Assembly (NCBI GenBank): GCA_025451235.1
Contig: JANWKT010000008.1
Span: forward strand, 310,001-374,000
Length of the DNA stretch: 64,000 nt
Source: Flavobacteriales bacterium
GTDB lineage: Bacteria; Bacteroidota; Bacteroidia; CAIKAF01
Reading direction: 5' to 3'
Each line of letters starts with the position of its first letter. Within the stretch, counting starts at the first letter, position 1. This document shows positions 24,299 through 33,643 of this stretch, piece after piece. A model generated the notes under the pieces. The model saw only the letters and a program-made list of their open reading frames with translations, did no database searches and had not been told where the DNA came from. The position numbers and the translations under genes were made by a program.

Positions 24299-25054
24299 TT
24301 ATTGCTCGATGCAAGTATATTCGTATGAATTGGTATTTAAGGTAAAGGTATTATAGGTAGAAACGATGTTATTATTGCCATCAACCGTGTGTTGGTAATC
24401 GTAGGACTCTATTAGCACCTGTGAGCTGTTATACCGGTCGCGATGGTTAGGTGCATTTTCGGAGAGCAAGGTTACCGGGACTTTATACATCGCCTGAAAA
24501 TCAGTTCGTACCATGTGGTAAGGGCTTTTATAGGCGGAATAGGTATATATACTATAGGATCCGCTGGGATTATGCACTTCTACCAAATTGCCGTTCGACC
24601 ATATATAAGTTTGAACAGGTGTGAATGGATTTCCCGGAGAAGCATATCCCACAGAGCTCATATCGTTTCCGGTATACTGGTATACCCACGTTTCACCCGT
24701 ACTATCCGGCACATTGTCAGCGTCGGTATCATAATGCACCGCAATTGAATCTATCAAACCATTTGTATTCATATAAACGATGTCCTCACATAGGAGGCTA
24801 TCGGTTCCTACGAATTCCAATACAGATGTAATTGCACCACTGCCGTTTCGGGTGATTGTAAACGACCAATCTATAATAGTTCCGGTGGTATCATATTGAT
24901 TGTATTGCTGGAGCTTGCCATTTGAAAAAATATACTCACCCGACAGGAAACCATTTACATATTCCTTATGGATAGTGCAAACTGTTACTTTTTCGGCACA
25001 GGAGGAAAGAAGAAGGGCAACAGAAATAAGGAGAAAAATGATTTTTGATTTCAT
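24299..25054 (-). CDS. Lipoprotein with YD-like repeats
   Basis: 251 residues. The lipobox is LLLSSC (Cys19). The rest resembles secreted Bacteroidota proteins with YD/RHS-like strands: YIFSNGKLQQYNQYDTTG, VYMNTNGLIDSIAVHYD, YIWSNGNLVEVHN, YNSSQVLIESYDYQHTVDG. No enzyme motif is seen. The tail ends in two cysteines. It is preceded by the WG-repeat gene and followed by a clear terminator. Function unknown. Confidence 0.75.
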   Translation of the reverse strand: MKSKIIFLLISVALLLSSCAEKVTVCTIHKEYVNGFLSGEYIFSNGKLQQYNQYDTTGTIIDWSFTITRNGSGAITSVLEFVGTDSLLCEDIVYMNTNGLIDSIAVHYDTDADNVPDSTGETWVYQYTGNDMSSVGYASPGNPFTPVQTYIWSNGNLVEVHNPSGSYSIYTYSAYKSPYHMVRTDFQAMYKVPVTLLSENAPNHRDRYNSSQVLIESYDYQHTVDGNNNIVSTYNTFTLNTNSYEYTCIEQ

Positions 25055-25101
25055 AAAGGGGATTTTTGTGAACCAAATTTAGCTTTTTATTAAAAAAAAT
25101 C

Positions 25102-26319
25102 CTATTTATTCATCTGGATCTTTCCATCCGGCAAAAACAGGCCTTTTCTGCCCAATGAATCAGTTAGATAGGCTTTTAACCCTTCCTTGGTTATTTCAAA
25201 ACAGGTAATATCTTCATAAATAAAATCTGTTTTTTGAACCATTTTTTTTGTTTTACGATCATAGCTAAACAGGGCATACCAATCGCCATTGGAAATTTCG
25301 TATGGATAAAGGGTAGGATCCATTCCGTTGAAGCATACTTCTGAAATAATTTCATACAAAGGCTCTATCAATACTTCCCCATCGAGGTTGATCAACCCCT
25401 TTTTACCATTTAATTCGGTGATAACGTAATCTACATCTCCAAGGGGTGTTAGGTTATCATAGATGCATGGGATTCTGATCTTACCCGTATTGTCAATGGC
25501 TCCTAATTTATCGTTCATGTCCTGAACCACGGTGAAAGGTTCCAGGATTTCGCTCATCTCAGAATTGTTGAGCATTTTACCGGTAACTACGTTCAACAAA
25601 TGCTCTTCCCCATTTACCTCTACTACCTTTAATTCGTTTCCTGAGTCATGGTAAACGCTGAACATGTTTTGTACTTCCAGGTTATTGAACATCCGGTGGT
25701 TCTTCTGATCAACAAAATAGTATTTCCCTTTTTCGCCTACCAGAAAAAGATAATGCGAAGGTTTTGTGCTATCTGCATTGGGAACTTCGAGGTCCTGAAC
25801 AAAAGGATAGATAAAATCAAAGAGCATTTTTCCTTCCATTGTAAAGATGGCCATTTTCCCTTTATCAATGGCCTGGTAAGTATGGTTCTTAAATGCAAAG
25901 GATAAATGTGCATCGATTTGAAAAGTATTGATCTCACCTTCCTGTAATTGGTAGAGAGGAACGATGGTCTTTCCTTTTAGGTTCACGATCCCATATTTAT
26001 CCGCTTGTTTTACCAATAGCGAATTGGGAACCCTGGAAAATTCCCAGATCTGATCGTAAACAGGATCTATCATATAGGCCCCGTACCTGTTAATAGTCCC
26101 CCATTTATTGTCTTTGGCAACGATAAATTCATGTGACGAAATATATTGGGCAATATCATAGATCTGCGGGACCCTGATGGTGTCTGCATAACAGATCCCA
26201 TATTTTTTAGTGACTTTATTCTGGCAAACATTATACGCCTGTGAAAAGGATAGGGTTGAATGAATAATAGATGTACACCCAGTAATGACCAGGGAAAGCA
26301 ATAGCCGATTCGATTTCAT
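25102..26319 (-). CDS. WG-repeat protein
   Basis: 405 residues with several WG-like repeats: DNKWGTINRYGAYMIDPVYD, ADKYGIVNLKGKTIVPLY, NDKLGAIDNTGKIRIPCIYD, NGKKGLINLDGEVLIEPLYE, and DSLGRKGLFLPDGK near the C-terminus. The repeats form a beta-rich solenoid or propeller of unknown function. The N-terminus may be a lipoprotein signal (LVITGC, Cys15) or a type I signal ending near FSQ; both readings fit. Direction and spacing suggest a unit with the lipoprotein gene at 24299-25054. Confidence 0.85.
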   Translation of the reverse strand: MKSNRLLLSLVITGCTSIIHSTLSFSQAYNVCQNKVTKKYGICYADTIRVPQIYDIAQYISSHEFIVAKDNKWGTINRYGAYMIDPVYDQIWEFSRVPNSLLVKQADKYGIVNLKGKTIVPLYQLQEGEINTFQIDAHLSFAFKNHTYQAIDKGKMAIFTMEGKMLFDFIYPFVQDLEVPNADSTKPSHYLFLVGEKGKYYFVDQKNHRMFNNLEVQNMFSVYHDSGNELKVVEVNGEEHLLNVVTGKMLNNSEMSEILEPFTVVQDMNDKLGAIDNTGKIRIPCIYDNLTPLGDVDYVITELNGKKGLINLDGEVLIEPLYEIISEVCFNGMDPTLYPYEISNGDWYALFSYDRKTKKMVQKTDFIYEDITCFEITKEGLKAYLTDSLGRKGLFLPDGKIQMNK

Positions 26320-26396
26320 AGCAGGAGAAATTCTATTTGACTACAATATAAAAAAAATGTTTGAATGTATGCTGTGTCCTGCCCTGGGCCTTATTG

Positions 26397-26433
26397 GAAA
26401 ACATCATACCCGTTCTAAAGGAACCGGTATGAT
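26397..26433 (-). terminator. Terminator after the second TonB-domain gene
   Basis: Hairpin CATCATACC (26433-26425 on the minus strand) / GGTATGATG (26409-26401), with an inner GTTC/GAAC pair, followed on the minus strand by TTTTCC. It lies 53 bases after the stop at 26486. Confidence 0.7.
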
Positions 26434-26485
26434 GAATGAACGAATAAACAAAGTCTATGAAAGGATCTCAATAATAGTTACCATT

Positions 26486-26929
26486 TTATGAAAATTGAAA
26501 GTCAAACGAAAAAAGTTTTCTTGTTTTTATATAATGACCAGCCTGGATGGTTGGTTTCCAATCAGGCATTGATAAAAGTACCCGGATGACTTCTTCTTCG
26601 CAACCGCCACCAATGCCTTGTATAATTTCAATATCACAAACAGAGCCGAATTCATCAATCACCATGGATATAATTACTTTACCTTCGATCCCTTGTTGTT
26701 TGGCAATTAAAGGGTAGTTCATGTTTCGTTGGATGTACTTTTGTAAAGCTAGATCTCCTCCAGGAAATAGGGCAACGTTTTCATAAAGCCTGAAAGGTTC
26801 AACTGACCCTACCTGAGAATTGGATGGAATCGCTTTGTAAATTTGCAAGGGAGCTCCATTGGTTGCAAACCCTTTCATGGAGGTTAATGTAATAAGGATA
26901 AGAACTAAAGTAATGGCAAGTGTTTTCAT
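26486..26929 (-). CDS. Secreted TonB C-terminal-domain protein, paralogue
   Basis: 147 residues, a close paralogue of 23703-24152. A signal peptide (MKTLAITLVLILITLTSMKGFA) is followed by LFPGGDLALQKYIQRNMNYP, IAKQQGIEGKVIISMVIDEFG, IIQGIGGGCEEEVIRVLLSMPDW and KTRKLFSFDFQF. It also lacks the Pro-rich spacer. It stands alone rather than with a regulator, and no palindrome comparable to the MarR operator is seen upstream. A small free TonB C-terminal domain could act as an adaptor, but no partner can be named. Confidence 0.85.
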   Translation of the reverse strand: MKTLAITLVLILITLTSMKGFATNGAPLQIYKAIPSNSQVGSVEPFRLYENVALFPGGDLALQKYIQRNMNYPLIAKQQGIEGKVIISMVIDEFGSVCDIEIIQGIGGGCEEEVIRVLLSMPDWKPTIQAGHYIKTRKLFSFDFQFS

Positions 26930-27058
26930 TTTAATTGAATTTTTATAAATTATTTTTTGAAGTGCAAAGGTGATCAGAATTGATCTCCTATAGGCAGTGA
27001 ACTATTACGCAAATGAATATGTAATTATACGTAGTGAAAAAAACTTAAAATGGGATGA

Positions 27059-27394
27059 TTACCATTCCAGGTCACCGTCGTCATCGTCGAAAGCATCTTC
27101 ATCAGGAGTTTCGGTAAAATCGTAACCGAACTCTTCGATCAATGTACCGCCTTCTATCTCTATTTGAGAATTGGAAAATTCACCTTTAGGATATTCCCAT
27201 ACTTCGTAATCGATCTCTATATGGTGTTGGCAAACACATTCCATCGTATGGTGCCAGGTATAGGTATGTTCCGGATCCTCTATGTCTTCATCCTCATCGA
27301 TGCGATGGAACTCTGCATCTTCCGCAGGAATATCATGCCGCTGCGAACAGGCATTGCAGCTAAAAGAAAATATTCCGGTAGCCATATCCTTCAT
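27059..27394 (-). CDS. Small acidic Cys-rich protein of unknown function
   Basis: 111 residues (or 108 if translation starts at the in-frame ATG at 27385). SCNACSQRHD near residue 12 and MECVCQHH near residue 52 could form a Cys/His metal site, resembling a zinc ribbon; this is inference. The C-terminus is very acidic (DEDAFDDDDGDLEW). A consensus -7 box ends 5 bases before the first ATG, so the transcript would be leaderless or start at the second ATG. No family was recognised. Confidence 0.65.
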   Translation of the reverse strand: MKDMATGIFSFSCNACSQRHDIPAEDAEFHRIDEDEDIEDPEHTYTWHHTMECVCQHHIEIDYEVWEYPKGEFSNSQIEIEGGTLIEEFGYDFTETPDEDAFDDDDGDLEW

Positions 27395-27399
27395 GCCAA

Positions 27400-27407
27400 C
27401 AAATATA
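27400..27407 (-). promoter_or_regulatory. -7 box (TATATTTG) of the 27059-27394 gene
   Basis: Exact TAnnTTTG match so close to the start codon that the mRNA would be leaderless from 27394 or have a leader of about 9 bases before 27385. Confidence 0.5.
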
Positions 27408-27480
27408 TGATGGAATAACCGGCCTTGAAATTCATTTATGACTTTTTAAATGGGTCGGACAGGTTGCTTCAATTTTGTTG

Positions 27481-27957
27481 TTAAATAAACAGCTCTGCCT
27501 CGATCTCAACAGGGCAATTGAAAGGTAAGCTCACAACGCCCAGCGCCGAACGTGTATGTGCCCCCACTTCATCCCCAAATAATTCCAATATAAATTCAGA
27601 GAACCCATTGATCACAAAGGGGTGGTTGTAAAAATCCGGATCAGAATTTACAAACCCAATTACTTTTACCCATCCTTTTATTTTATCCAAATCGCCTAAT
27701 TCCAACTGTAAACTGCCGAGCATGGAGATGGCTACTAACTTTGCATAATTCTTGGCGGCTTCCTGACTTATTTCTGCACCCACTTTTCCACGTATATCCG
27801 AAATGGCCCCATCATGCTGAATGCCTACATGGCCACTTACCAGTACCCGGTTACCTAATACTTTTACTTTTTTAAATGGGAGGTTCATCGTTTTCATATG
27901 AGTCTGGGTAGGAGGGAGGATGATCCCCATTTCTTGTAGTTTGGCTTCGATGTGCAT
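27481..27957 (-). CDS. RidA/YjgF/YER057c-family protein
   Basis: 158 residues from the ATG at 27957, chosen because MHIEAKLQEMGIILPP aligns with the YER057c/YjgF subgroup start; an open frame continues upstream to 28059. Family stretches: VLVSGHVGI, RGKVGAEISQEAAKNYAKLVA, KVIGFVNSDPDFYNHP, and HTRSALGVVSLPFNCPVEIEAELFI, which contains the conserved Arg of the RidA site. RidA proteins deaminate reactive enamine/imine intermediates; this subgroup's substrate is less certain. Confidence 0.85.
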   Translation of the reverse strand: MHIEAKLQEMGIILPPTQTHMKTMNLPFKKVKVLGNRVLVSGHVGIQHDGAISDIRGKVGAEISQEAAKNYAKLVAISMLGSLQLELGDLDKIKGWVKVIGFVNSDPDFYNHPFVINGFSEFILELFGDEVGAHTRSALGVVSLPFNCPVEIEAELFI

Positions 27958-28068
27958 AGGCTGGAATTTAGAAGCAATGATAAGGATTTTTACTTGTTTT
28001 CTAGCAGCTAAATTAGGTACATAAAAAAAGATGAGTATATTTAATCCATCATCAAACACCCAAGGACT

Positions 28069-29664
28069 ATGAAAAAAGTTTTTACATTGTCAATTACATG
28101 TATTTTTCTAATGCATATAAATGCTCAATTGAATGTTGATACCCTTGCCATACAAGATTTTGAATTGGTACCAACCACGCCAACCTGGAATTTTACAGGA
28201 CCGGTTATTTATAATAGCAACGGCTTCAGTTCTGCTACTGCTGCTCCACCCAACAGTCCGATAGGCATTGGTGGATCACGTGCATGGGAAACCACTACCA
28301 ATAGCGGAGGGCTTTTGCTGGAGTTTGCCAATACAAGTATACCGGCAGGTTATGATAGTATCCGGGTACATTTTAACCTGGCAGCTATGAATCTTAACGG
28401 CAGCAGTGGAGGTCCTGACAACCTTGATTACGTATTGGTGGCTTATAGTACCGACGGAGGTTCAATTTTCTCGAACCGTTTGAGAATTAGAGGTGCGGTA
28501 AATGATAATTGCTTCTGGGCATACGATGCCACGGGAGTTGCAAAAGTGAATTACCTTCCTGCAACGGAGGCGTTGTTTCAACCTATCAATACAGGATTAG
28601 CAACCACTTTAGGTTTTAGCAATTGTGAAATTGTTTTTCCCGGGACCGTTACCCAAGTCATGCTCAGAATTACGTGCAGGTCAAGTTCATCTACAGATAC
28701 CTGGTTGGTGGATAATGTGTTGATCACGGGTGAAAATGGTTGTTCCGCTTCGACCTCTTCAGTGAATGCTAGCGCATGCAATAGCTATACGGCTCCCAGC
28801 GGAGCGGTGCTTTCCTCTACGGGTTTACATTATGATACCATACCTAATTTTACCGGCTGCGACAGTGTGATCTCTATCAATCTCACCATCAACAATGCTT
28901 CTACCTCTACCATTAATCCTGTAGAATGTGATGCCTACCTTGCTCCCGGTGGTGCAGTATTATCAAGTTCAGGAACTTATTTAGACACCATTCCGAATAG
29001 TAGTGGCTGTGATAGTGTGATCACGATCAACCTCACCATCAACTCAAGTTCTACCAGCACCATCAATCCGGTTGAATGCGGATCCTATTTATCGCCGGCA
29101 GGGAACCTATATACGAATTCGGGAACTTATAACAATGTAATTCCTAACAGTCTTGGGTGTGATAGTATGATCACTATTAATCTTACCATTAATAATGTAA
29201 ATGCCAATGTGAACCAAACCGGCAATGTACTAACGGCAGTATCAGCTACGGGTACTTATCAATGGATCAATTGCACAACATTATTGCCAGTGGCGGGAGA
29301 AACCAACCAGAGTTTTGCGCCTGTTAGTAATGGGAACTATGCCTTGGTGATCACCGATAACGGCTGCACAGATACTTCCAGCTGTTTCACCATTTCCGGA
29401 TTGTCAGTGGACGAAAATGAATTATCAGAAGTGCTGATCTATCCGAATCCTGTAATGGACTATTTTACCATTGATATGGGAATGGACCAGGAAAAAATAT
29501 GGGTAGAGATCATGGATGGAACAGGAAGAGTGGTGAAAGCGAAATGCTTTACCCAAACCAACTCAATTCAAATGAATATCGGTGATGTTAGTCCAGGAGT
29601 CTACCTGATCCGGCTTACCAACGCGAATGGGTTGAAAGTAGTGAAGAGGATGGTGAAAAATTAA
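28069..29664 (+). CDS. Secreted T9SS type A cargo protein with tandem Cys repeats
   Basis: 531 residues. A signal peptide (MKKVFTLSITCIFLMHINAQ) is followed by a beta-rich N-terminal domain of about 200 residues. Three tandem repeats of about 45 residues then carry the pattern ACNSYTAPSGAVLSSTG ... CDSVISINLTIN (about residues 230-385), each with two Cys probably forming a disulfide. A T9SS type A sorting domain ends the protein (VLIYPNPVMDYFTID, ISPGVYLIRLTNANG-like VSPGVYLIRL, KVVKRMVK). Likely surface-attached after cleavage by the T9SS sortase PorU. Convergent with the next cargo gene (9-base gap). Confidence 0.92.
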   Translation: MKKVFTLSITCIFLMHINAQLNVDTLAIQDFELVPTTPTWNFTGPVIYNSNGFSSATAAPPNSPIGIGGSRAWETTTNSGGLLLEFANTSIPAGYDSIRVHFNLAAMNLNGSSGGPDNLDYVLVAYSTDGGSIFSNRLRIRGAVNDNCFWAYDATGVAKVNYLPATEALFQPINTGLATTLGFSNCEIVFPGTVTQVMLRITCRSSSSTDTWLVDNVLITGENGCSASTSSVNASACNSYTAPSGAVLSSTGLHYDTIPNFTGCDSVISINLTINNASTSTINPVECDAYLAPGGAVLSSSGTYLDTIPNSSGCDSVITINLTINSSSTSTINPVECGSYLSPAGNLYTNSGTYNNVIPNSLGCDSMITINLTINNVNANVNQTGNVLTAVSATGTYQWINCTTLLPVAGETNQSFAPVSNGNYALVITDNGCTDTSSCFTISGLSVDENELSEVLIYPNPVMDYFTIDMGMDQEKIWVEIMDGTGRVVKAKCFTQTNSIQMNIGDVSPGVYLIRLTNANGLKVVKRMVKN

Positions 29665-29673
29665 TTCACCTTC

Positions 29674-31188
29674 CTAATCCTTTTTAATAATAGCTTGGGA
29701 GTATACCTGATGAGCTCCGGTTATTCGGATCACATACATTCCATTTTCCAATGATCCGATATTGATCTCCTGGTTAGCTTTGTTCAGGGTTAACGTGATC
29801 ACTGCTTCACCTAAGATGGTAATGATCTCCAATTTCGGATGAGCCGCTGCTATTTCTTCCGGCACCTGAATAATTAACTTACCGGAAGTTGGATTGGGAT
29901 AAATATTTGCCTCAAAAGAATGAGATTCTTCAAAACCATTGGAACATACTTCCACAAAAATACTATCGGTATCCATTCCAATGCAACTGTTGGTATCTGT
30001 ATATGAATAGGTGATCACATTCCAACCCAGGCTTGAACCTGATGGCGTAAATTGATTAGCACTTACTCCAGGACCCGTAAAAGTTCCTCCTAAAGGACTT
30101 TCTCCACTCAATGTAATGGCCAACGCATCGCTACAAACTGAATCTGTGCCTGCTAAACTAAGGGTAACGGTTGTTGGTGGAATATCTAAGATCGTATGAT
30201 CAAAAGTAGTTGTACAACCATTGGTATCCGAAATATCACAATGGTAGCTACCTCCATCTAAGTTGGTAATCGTTGACGTAGTTCCACCAGATAACCAGTT
30301 ATAGGAATATCCAGGCGTTCCACCTCCAACATTGATACTCAAATTTCCGTTACTTGCATTGCAGGTTTCATCCGTGGCAGAATTTAAACTTGCGGCGAGG
30401 GGAGTGGGTTCAGAAATAATCACTGAAACTGTATCGCTGCCGCAGGCATTCGTTACGATACAGGTAAATGTACCTGCCGCAAGGTTAAAGGCAGTATCGT
30501 TGGTCCCCCCATAAGGGAACCATTGATAAGTACAACTCGTATCCGGCCCACCCTGGACCGTAGCCATCCCGGTACTATCGCCATTGCAGTCTGCATCTAA
30601 CTGACCTTGAACAGATGCAACAGGAGCAATACAACATGGAGTCATGGTATGGTTGCCAATATGTGTCATTTCATTTTGAGGATATACATCCCATTCGGTA
30701 GCATTTATTGTCCAATTTGTATTACCCTGTTGGATGGATGCCATTCTTACCAATGTAAACTCACTGGTTGCACCGCTACCTACAGGCCAGTTAGTGCCAG
30801 GATCAACCCCCAACTCACCAATTACATCTAGCAATATCCCATTATGTCTTAAATGCAATACATCATCTCCATTAAAAAATGTGACGGTATGCAAAGTGTC
30901 GGACACTGCCAGAATTGCTGCTACGGCGGAAGGATTGCCCACCACATAAACTCCCCCTGCAGGAATGGTTCCTGATAAAAATAGTGAGTCCTGGTAGACA
31001 GGGCTTCCATTATTCGATCTATATATTATATAACCAGCAAGATTAACGGCAGAAGAAGTGGGATTATATATCTCGAGCGCTTTATTGTTACTGGTCCCTT
31101 CCAGGTATTCGCTAAAAAACAAATCGGTACATTGTGAAAATACGTTTGAAGTAAATCCTAAAAGAATGAGGTAGAATATTTTTTTCAT
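29674..31188 (-). CDS. Secreted T9SS type A cargo with lamin-tail domain
   Basis: 504 residues with a signal peptide (MKKIFYLILLGFTSNVFSQ). The N-terminal lamin-tail (LTD) domain is clear: LFFSEYLEGTSNNKALEIYNP, NLAGYIIYRSNNGS, GTIPAGGVYVVGNPSA (about residues 22-170). Ig-like/SprB-type repeats follow (DADCNGDSTGMATVQGG, CNASNGNLSINVGGGTPGYSYNW). The C-terminal type A domain reads ANIYPNPTSGKLII and LENGMYVIRITG. LTD domains occur in extracellular nucleases and surface proteins; no nuclease motif is seen here. The gene converges on the preceding cargo gene. Confidence 0.92.
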   Translation of the reverse strand: MKKIFYLILLGFTSNVFSQCTDLFFSEYLEGTSNNKALEIYNPTSSAVNLAGYIIYRSNNGSPVYQDSLFLSGTIPAGGVYVVGNPSAVAAILAVSDTLHTVTFFNGDDVLHLRHNGILLDVIGELGVDPGTNWPVGSGATSEFTLVRMASIQQGNTNWTINATEWDVYPQNEMTHIGNHTMTPCCIAPVASVQGQLDADCNGDSTGMATVQGGPDTSCTYQWFPYGGTNDTAFNLAAGTFTCIVTNACGSDTVSVIISEPTPLAASLNSATDETCNASNGNLSINVGGGTPGYSYNWLSGGTTSTITNLDGGSYHCDISDTNGCTTTFDHTILDIPPTTVTLSLAGTDSVCSDALAITLSGESPLGGTFTGPGVSANQFTPSGSSLGWNVITYSYTDTNSCIGMDTDSIFVEVCSNGFEESHSFEANIYPNPTSGKLIIQVPEEIAAAHPKLEIITILGEAVITLTLNKANQEINIGSLENGMYVIRITGAHQVYSQAIIKKD

Positions 31189-31329
31189 AAGATATAGTGA
31201 TTATTCATTGCTAAATTATAAACTGGTAGCCCAAATAAAAATTTTTGTCGCGAACAACCAGCATGGGTGCCTGAACTTGTCAAAAACAGGCATCAGGTAT
31301 ATTCACTAAAAGGGTTATCCAAAACTCAA

Positions 31330-32877
31330 CTACTTCGCTACTGCAACAGATCTCCTCTCCCTGATCACCGTTACTTTTACTTGTCCGGGATAGGTCATTT
31401 CTGTTTGAATGCGGTTAGATATGGTAAATGCCAATGCATCACTTTCTGCATCTGTTACCTTATCGGATTCTACCAACACACGTAATTCTCGTCCGGCTTG
31501 GATGGCATAGCTTTTTAGTACACCCGGATATTCCAATGCCAATGATTCCAATTCTTTGATACGTTTGATATAATTCTCCGTCATCTCACGTCTTGCTCCA
31601 GGTCTTGCTCCTGAAATGGCATCACATACCTGAACAATAGGTGCGTATAAAGAGGTCATTTCTACCTCATCGTGGTGAGCACCGATGGCATTACAAATTT
31701 CTGGTTTCTCTTTATATTTTTCTGCCAACTTCATTCCATAAATAGCATGGGGCATTTCGGTCTCACCATCTGGTACTTTTCCAATATCATGTAACAATCC
31801 TGCACGTTTGGCAATCTTTGGATTCAAACCTAGTTCTGCTGCCATAATGGAACATAAATTGGCCACCTCACGGCTATGTTGTAATAAATTTTGGCCATAT
31901 GAGGAACGGTAACGCATTTTACCCACATGACGGATCAGGTCGGAATGCAAACCATGAATTCCTAAGTCGATAGTGGTTCGTTTGCCAATCTCCATGATCT
32001 CTTCATCGATCTGTTTTTGTACTTTTTGAACCACTTCCTCAATACGTGCTGGGTGGATACGTCCATCCATTACCAACTGATGAAGGGCTAAACGTGCAAT
32101 TTCCCGTTTTACGGGATCAAAGCACGACAATACAATGGCTTCTGGAGTGTCATCAATGATGATTTCAACACCGGTAGCGGCTTCCAGGGCCCTGATATTT
32201 CTTCCTTCACGCCCAATGATCCTTCCTTTGATCTCATCTGATTCGATGTTAAAAACCGTAATGGCATTTTCAACGGAAGCTTCAACACCAACCCGTTGAA
32301 TGGTTTGTAATACCACTTTTTTGGCTTCTTTGCTGGCATTGAGTTTGGCTTCTTCCATGATCTCCTGGATATAGGCCAGGGCGTTGGTTTTGGCTTCAGC
32401 CTTTAATGCTTCTACCAATTGGGCCTTGGCATCTTCTTTGCTCAGGTTGGCCAACGCCTCTAATTGCTGTACCTGGCGTATATGTACTTTTTCTACATCC
32501 TGACGGCGTTTTTCATAGATCTCTTTTTGATCAATGATGTCCTTTTTAACATTTTCTATTTCCAGCTCCTTCTTTTTATATTCTTCTATCTTGTTATTGA
32601 GCTGCTGTTCCTTTTGCTTGATGCGGTTTTCGGAGTCTGATATGCCTTTGTTCTTTTCATGTACCTGCTTGTCGTGTTCCGATTTAAGCTGGATGAACTT
32701 TTCCTTGGCTTGCAGGATCTTTTTCTCCTTGATCACTTCTCCTTCAGCTTCTGCCTTTTTGAGAAGCTCTTCAGTTTTCTTTTTATTGGCTCCTTTAATA
32801 ATAAAGAAGGCTATAATAGTACCAAAGGCTAAGCCCCCGATTCCGGCAATGATGCTAATTAATGTTGGTGTGTCCAT
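31330..32877 (-). CDS. rny: Ribonuclease Y
   Basis: 515 residues, the normal size. A membrane-anchored endoribonuclease that initiates mRNA decay. Order of features: N-terminal transmembrane helix (about 5-27), long charged coiled coil (about 30-190), KH domain with [22 protein letters not shown] (read as GRIIGREG and IRALEAATG), HD domain with LLHDIGK (about residue 360) and HHDEVE. The C-terminus has [15 protein letters not shown] and [13 protein letters not shown]. In Bacteroidota it lies downstream of zapA, as here (43-base gap). Confidence 0.97.
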   Translation of the reverse strand: MDTPTLISIIAGIGGLAFGTIIAFFIIKGANKKKTEELLKKAEAEGEVIKEKKILQAKEKFIQLKSEHDKQVHEKNKGISDSENRIKQKEQQLNNKIEEYKKKELEIENVKKDIIDQKEIYEKRRQDVEKVHIRQVQQLEALANLSKEDAKAQLVEALKAEAKTNALAYIQEIMEEAKLNASKEAKKVVLQTIQRVGVEASVENAITVFNIESDEIKGRIIGREGRNIRALEAATGVEIIIDDTPEAIVLSCFDPVKREIARLALHQLVMDGRIHPARIEEVVQKVQKQIDEEIMEIGKRTTIDLGIHGLHSDLIRHVGKMRYRSSYGQNLLQHSREVANLCSIMAAELGLNPKIAKRAGLLHDIGKVPDGETEMPHAIYGMKLAEKYKEKPEICNAIGAHHDEVEMTSLYAPIVQVCDAISGARPGARREMTENYIKRIKELESLALEYPGVLKSYAIQAGRELRVLVESDKVTDAESDALAFTISNRIQTEMTYPGQVKVTVIRERRSVAVAK

Positions 32878-32920
32878 ACGTCAATTGATTTTATGAATAG
32901 TCAATTGAATGGGCAAGGAT

Positions 32921-33214
32921 CTAATACTGGCTGAGATATTGGGAGAGGAATTTTTCCATTTCTTCCAATTGGTCGCTAACAGATTCATCAATGGCAGATC
33001 TTCGGTTTTCCGTTTCCAGAAATTTGGAGGCAAACTCCAGGGCACACATTGCAATGAGGTCCTGGTGGTCTTTTACCGAATAATTGGCTTCATATACTTT
33101 CATCCTTTCGTTGATCAGGGTGGCCGCTTTCCGCATATATTCCTCCTGCTCTGCCTTGATGGTAAGCGGATAGGTTCGGTTAGCAACGGTTAATTTGATC
33201 GACAGGTCTTCCAT
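32921..33214 (-). CDS. zapA: Cell division protein ZapA
   Basis: 97 residues. The ZapA N-terminal beta-alpha domain (KLTVANRTYPLTIKAEQEEYMRKAATLINERMKVYE, read in short motifs KLTVANRTYPL and EEYMRKAATLINERM) and a C-terminal coiled coil are visible. ZapA crosslinks FtsZ filaments at the division septum. It follows a ZapB-like coiled-coil gene (7-base gap) and precedes rny; the promoter lies upstream of the ZapB-like gene. Confidence 0.88.
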   Translation of the reverse strand: MEDLSIKLTVANRTYPLTIKAEQEEYMRKAATLINERMKVYEANYSVKDHQDLIAMCALEFASKFLETENRRSAIDESVSDQLEEMEKFLSQYLSQY

Positions 33215-33221
33215 GATTCTC

Positions 33222-33512
33222 TTATCTGTTTAGCAGGGCCAGGGCTTTATCCACTTCGCGAACCAACTCATTGATTTTGAGCTTAAGATCCAGCGAATCT
33301 CCTCCTTCTTCCTTGAGGTCCTTTGCCATTCTAATTGCTTTATTCTGTTCTTCTAAATAATTGCTTTTTATTTTTAGTTCCTGTATAATTTTTAATAAAT
33401 CCTGTTTTTCAGCATTGAGTCTCATTTTTTCCTCTTCTAAACTGCGATGAAGGAAGATAAGTTTCTCAATCTTTGAATTTAAACTGGTAATAATGGATGA
33501 GTAATTACTCAT
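33222..33512 (-). CDS. ZapB-like coiled-coil protein
   Basis: 96 residues, almost entirely helical coiled coil (LNSKIEKLIFLHRSLEEEKM, LLKIIQELKIKSNYLEEQNK), Lys/Glu/Leu-rich, with no signal peptide. It is the first gene of the operon with zapA and rny. Small coiled-coil partners next to zapA in Bacteroidota are thought to act with ZapA in the division ring. Assignment rests on position and composition only. Confidence 0.75.
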   Translation of the reverse strand: MSNYSSIITSLNSKIEKLIFLHRSLEEEKMRLNAEKQDLLKIIQELKIKSNYLEEQNKAIRMAKDLKEEGGDSLDLKLKINELVREVDKALALLNR

Positions 33513-33548
33513 TTAGCTTCAAATCTTTACGGCTGAAAAGTTAAAGTA

Positions 33549-33578
33549 CAAAATTAAGGAACCATTTGAAATAAACAA
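33549..33578 (-). promoter_or_regulatory. Promoter of the ZapB-like-zapA(-rny) operon
   Basis: On the minus strand TTG (33578-33576) and TAATTTTG (33556-33549) are separated by 19 bases, an ideal Bacteroidota sigma-ABfr promoter. It predicts a leader of about 30 bases before 33512. Confidence 0.7.
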
Positions 33579-33643
33579 TATTTTTACGGGACAAAACTTT
33601 AATAATAATCCTTGTACCCCTCACGTTCGTATAATAGATCAAA

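Noticed and set aside
26285-26491. Plus-strand open frame of 68 codons between the WG gene and the second TonB-domain gene
   Set aside because: It overlaps the WG gene start and a terminator hairpin and has no recognisable sequence.
28780-29200. Apparent tandem DNA repeats that could suggest a CRISPR array
   Set aside because: The repeats are about 135 bases, in frame, and encode protein repeats with conserved Cys residues; there are no short identical repeats with unique spacers.
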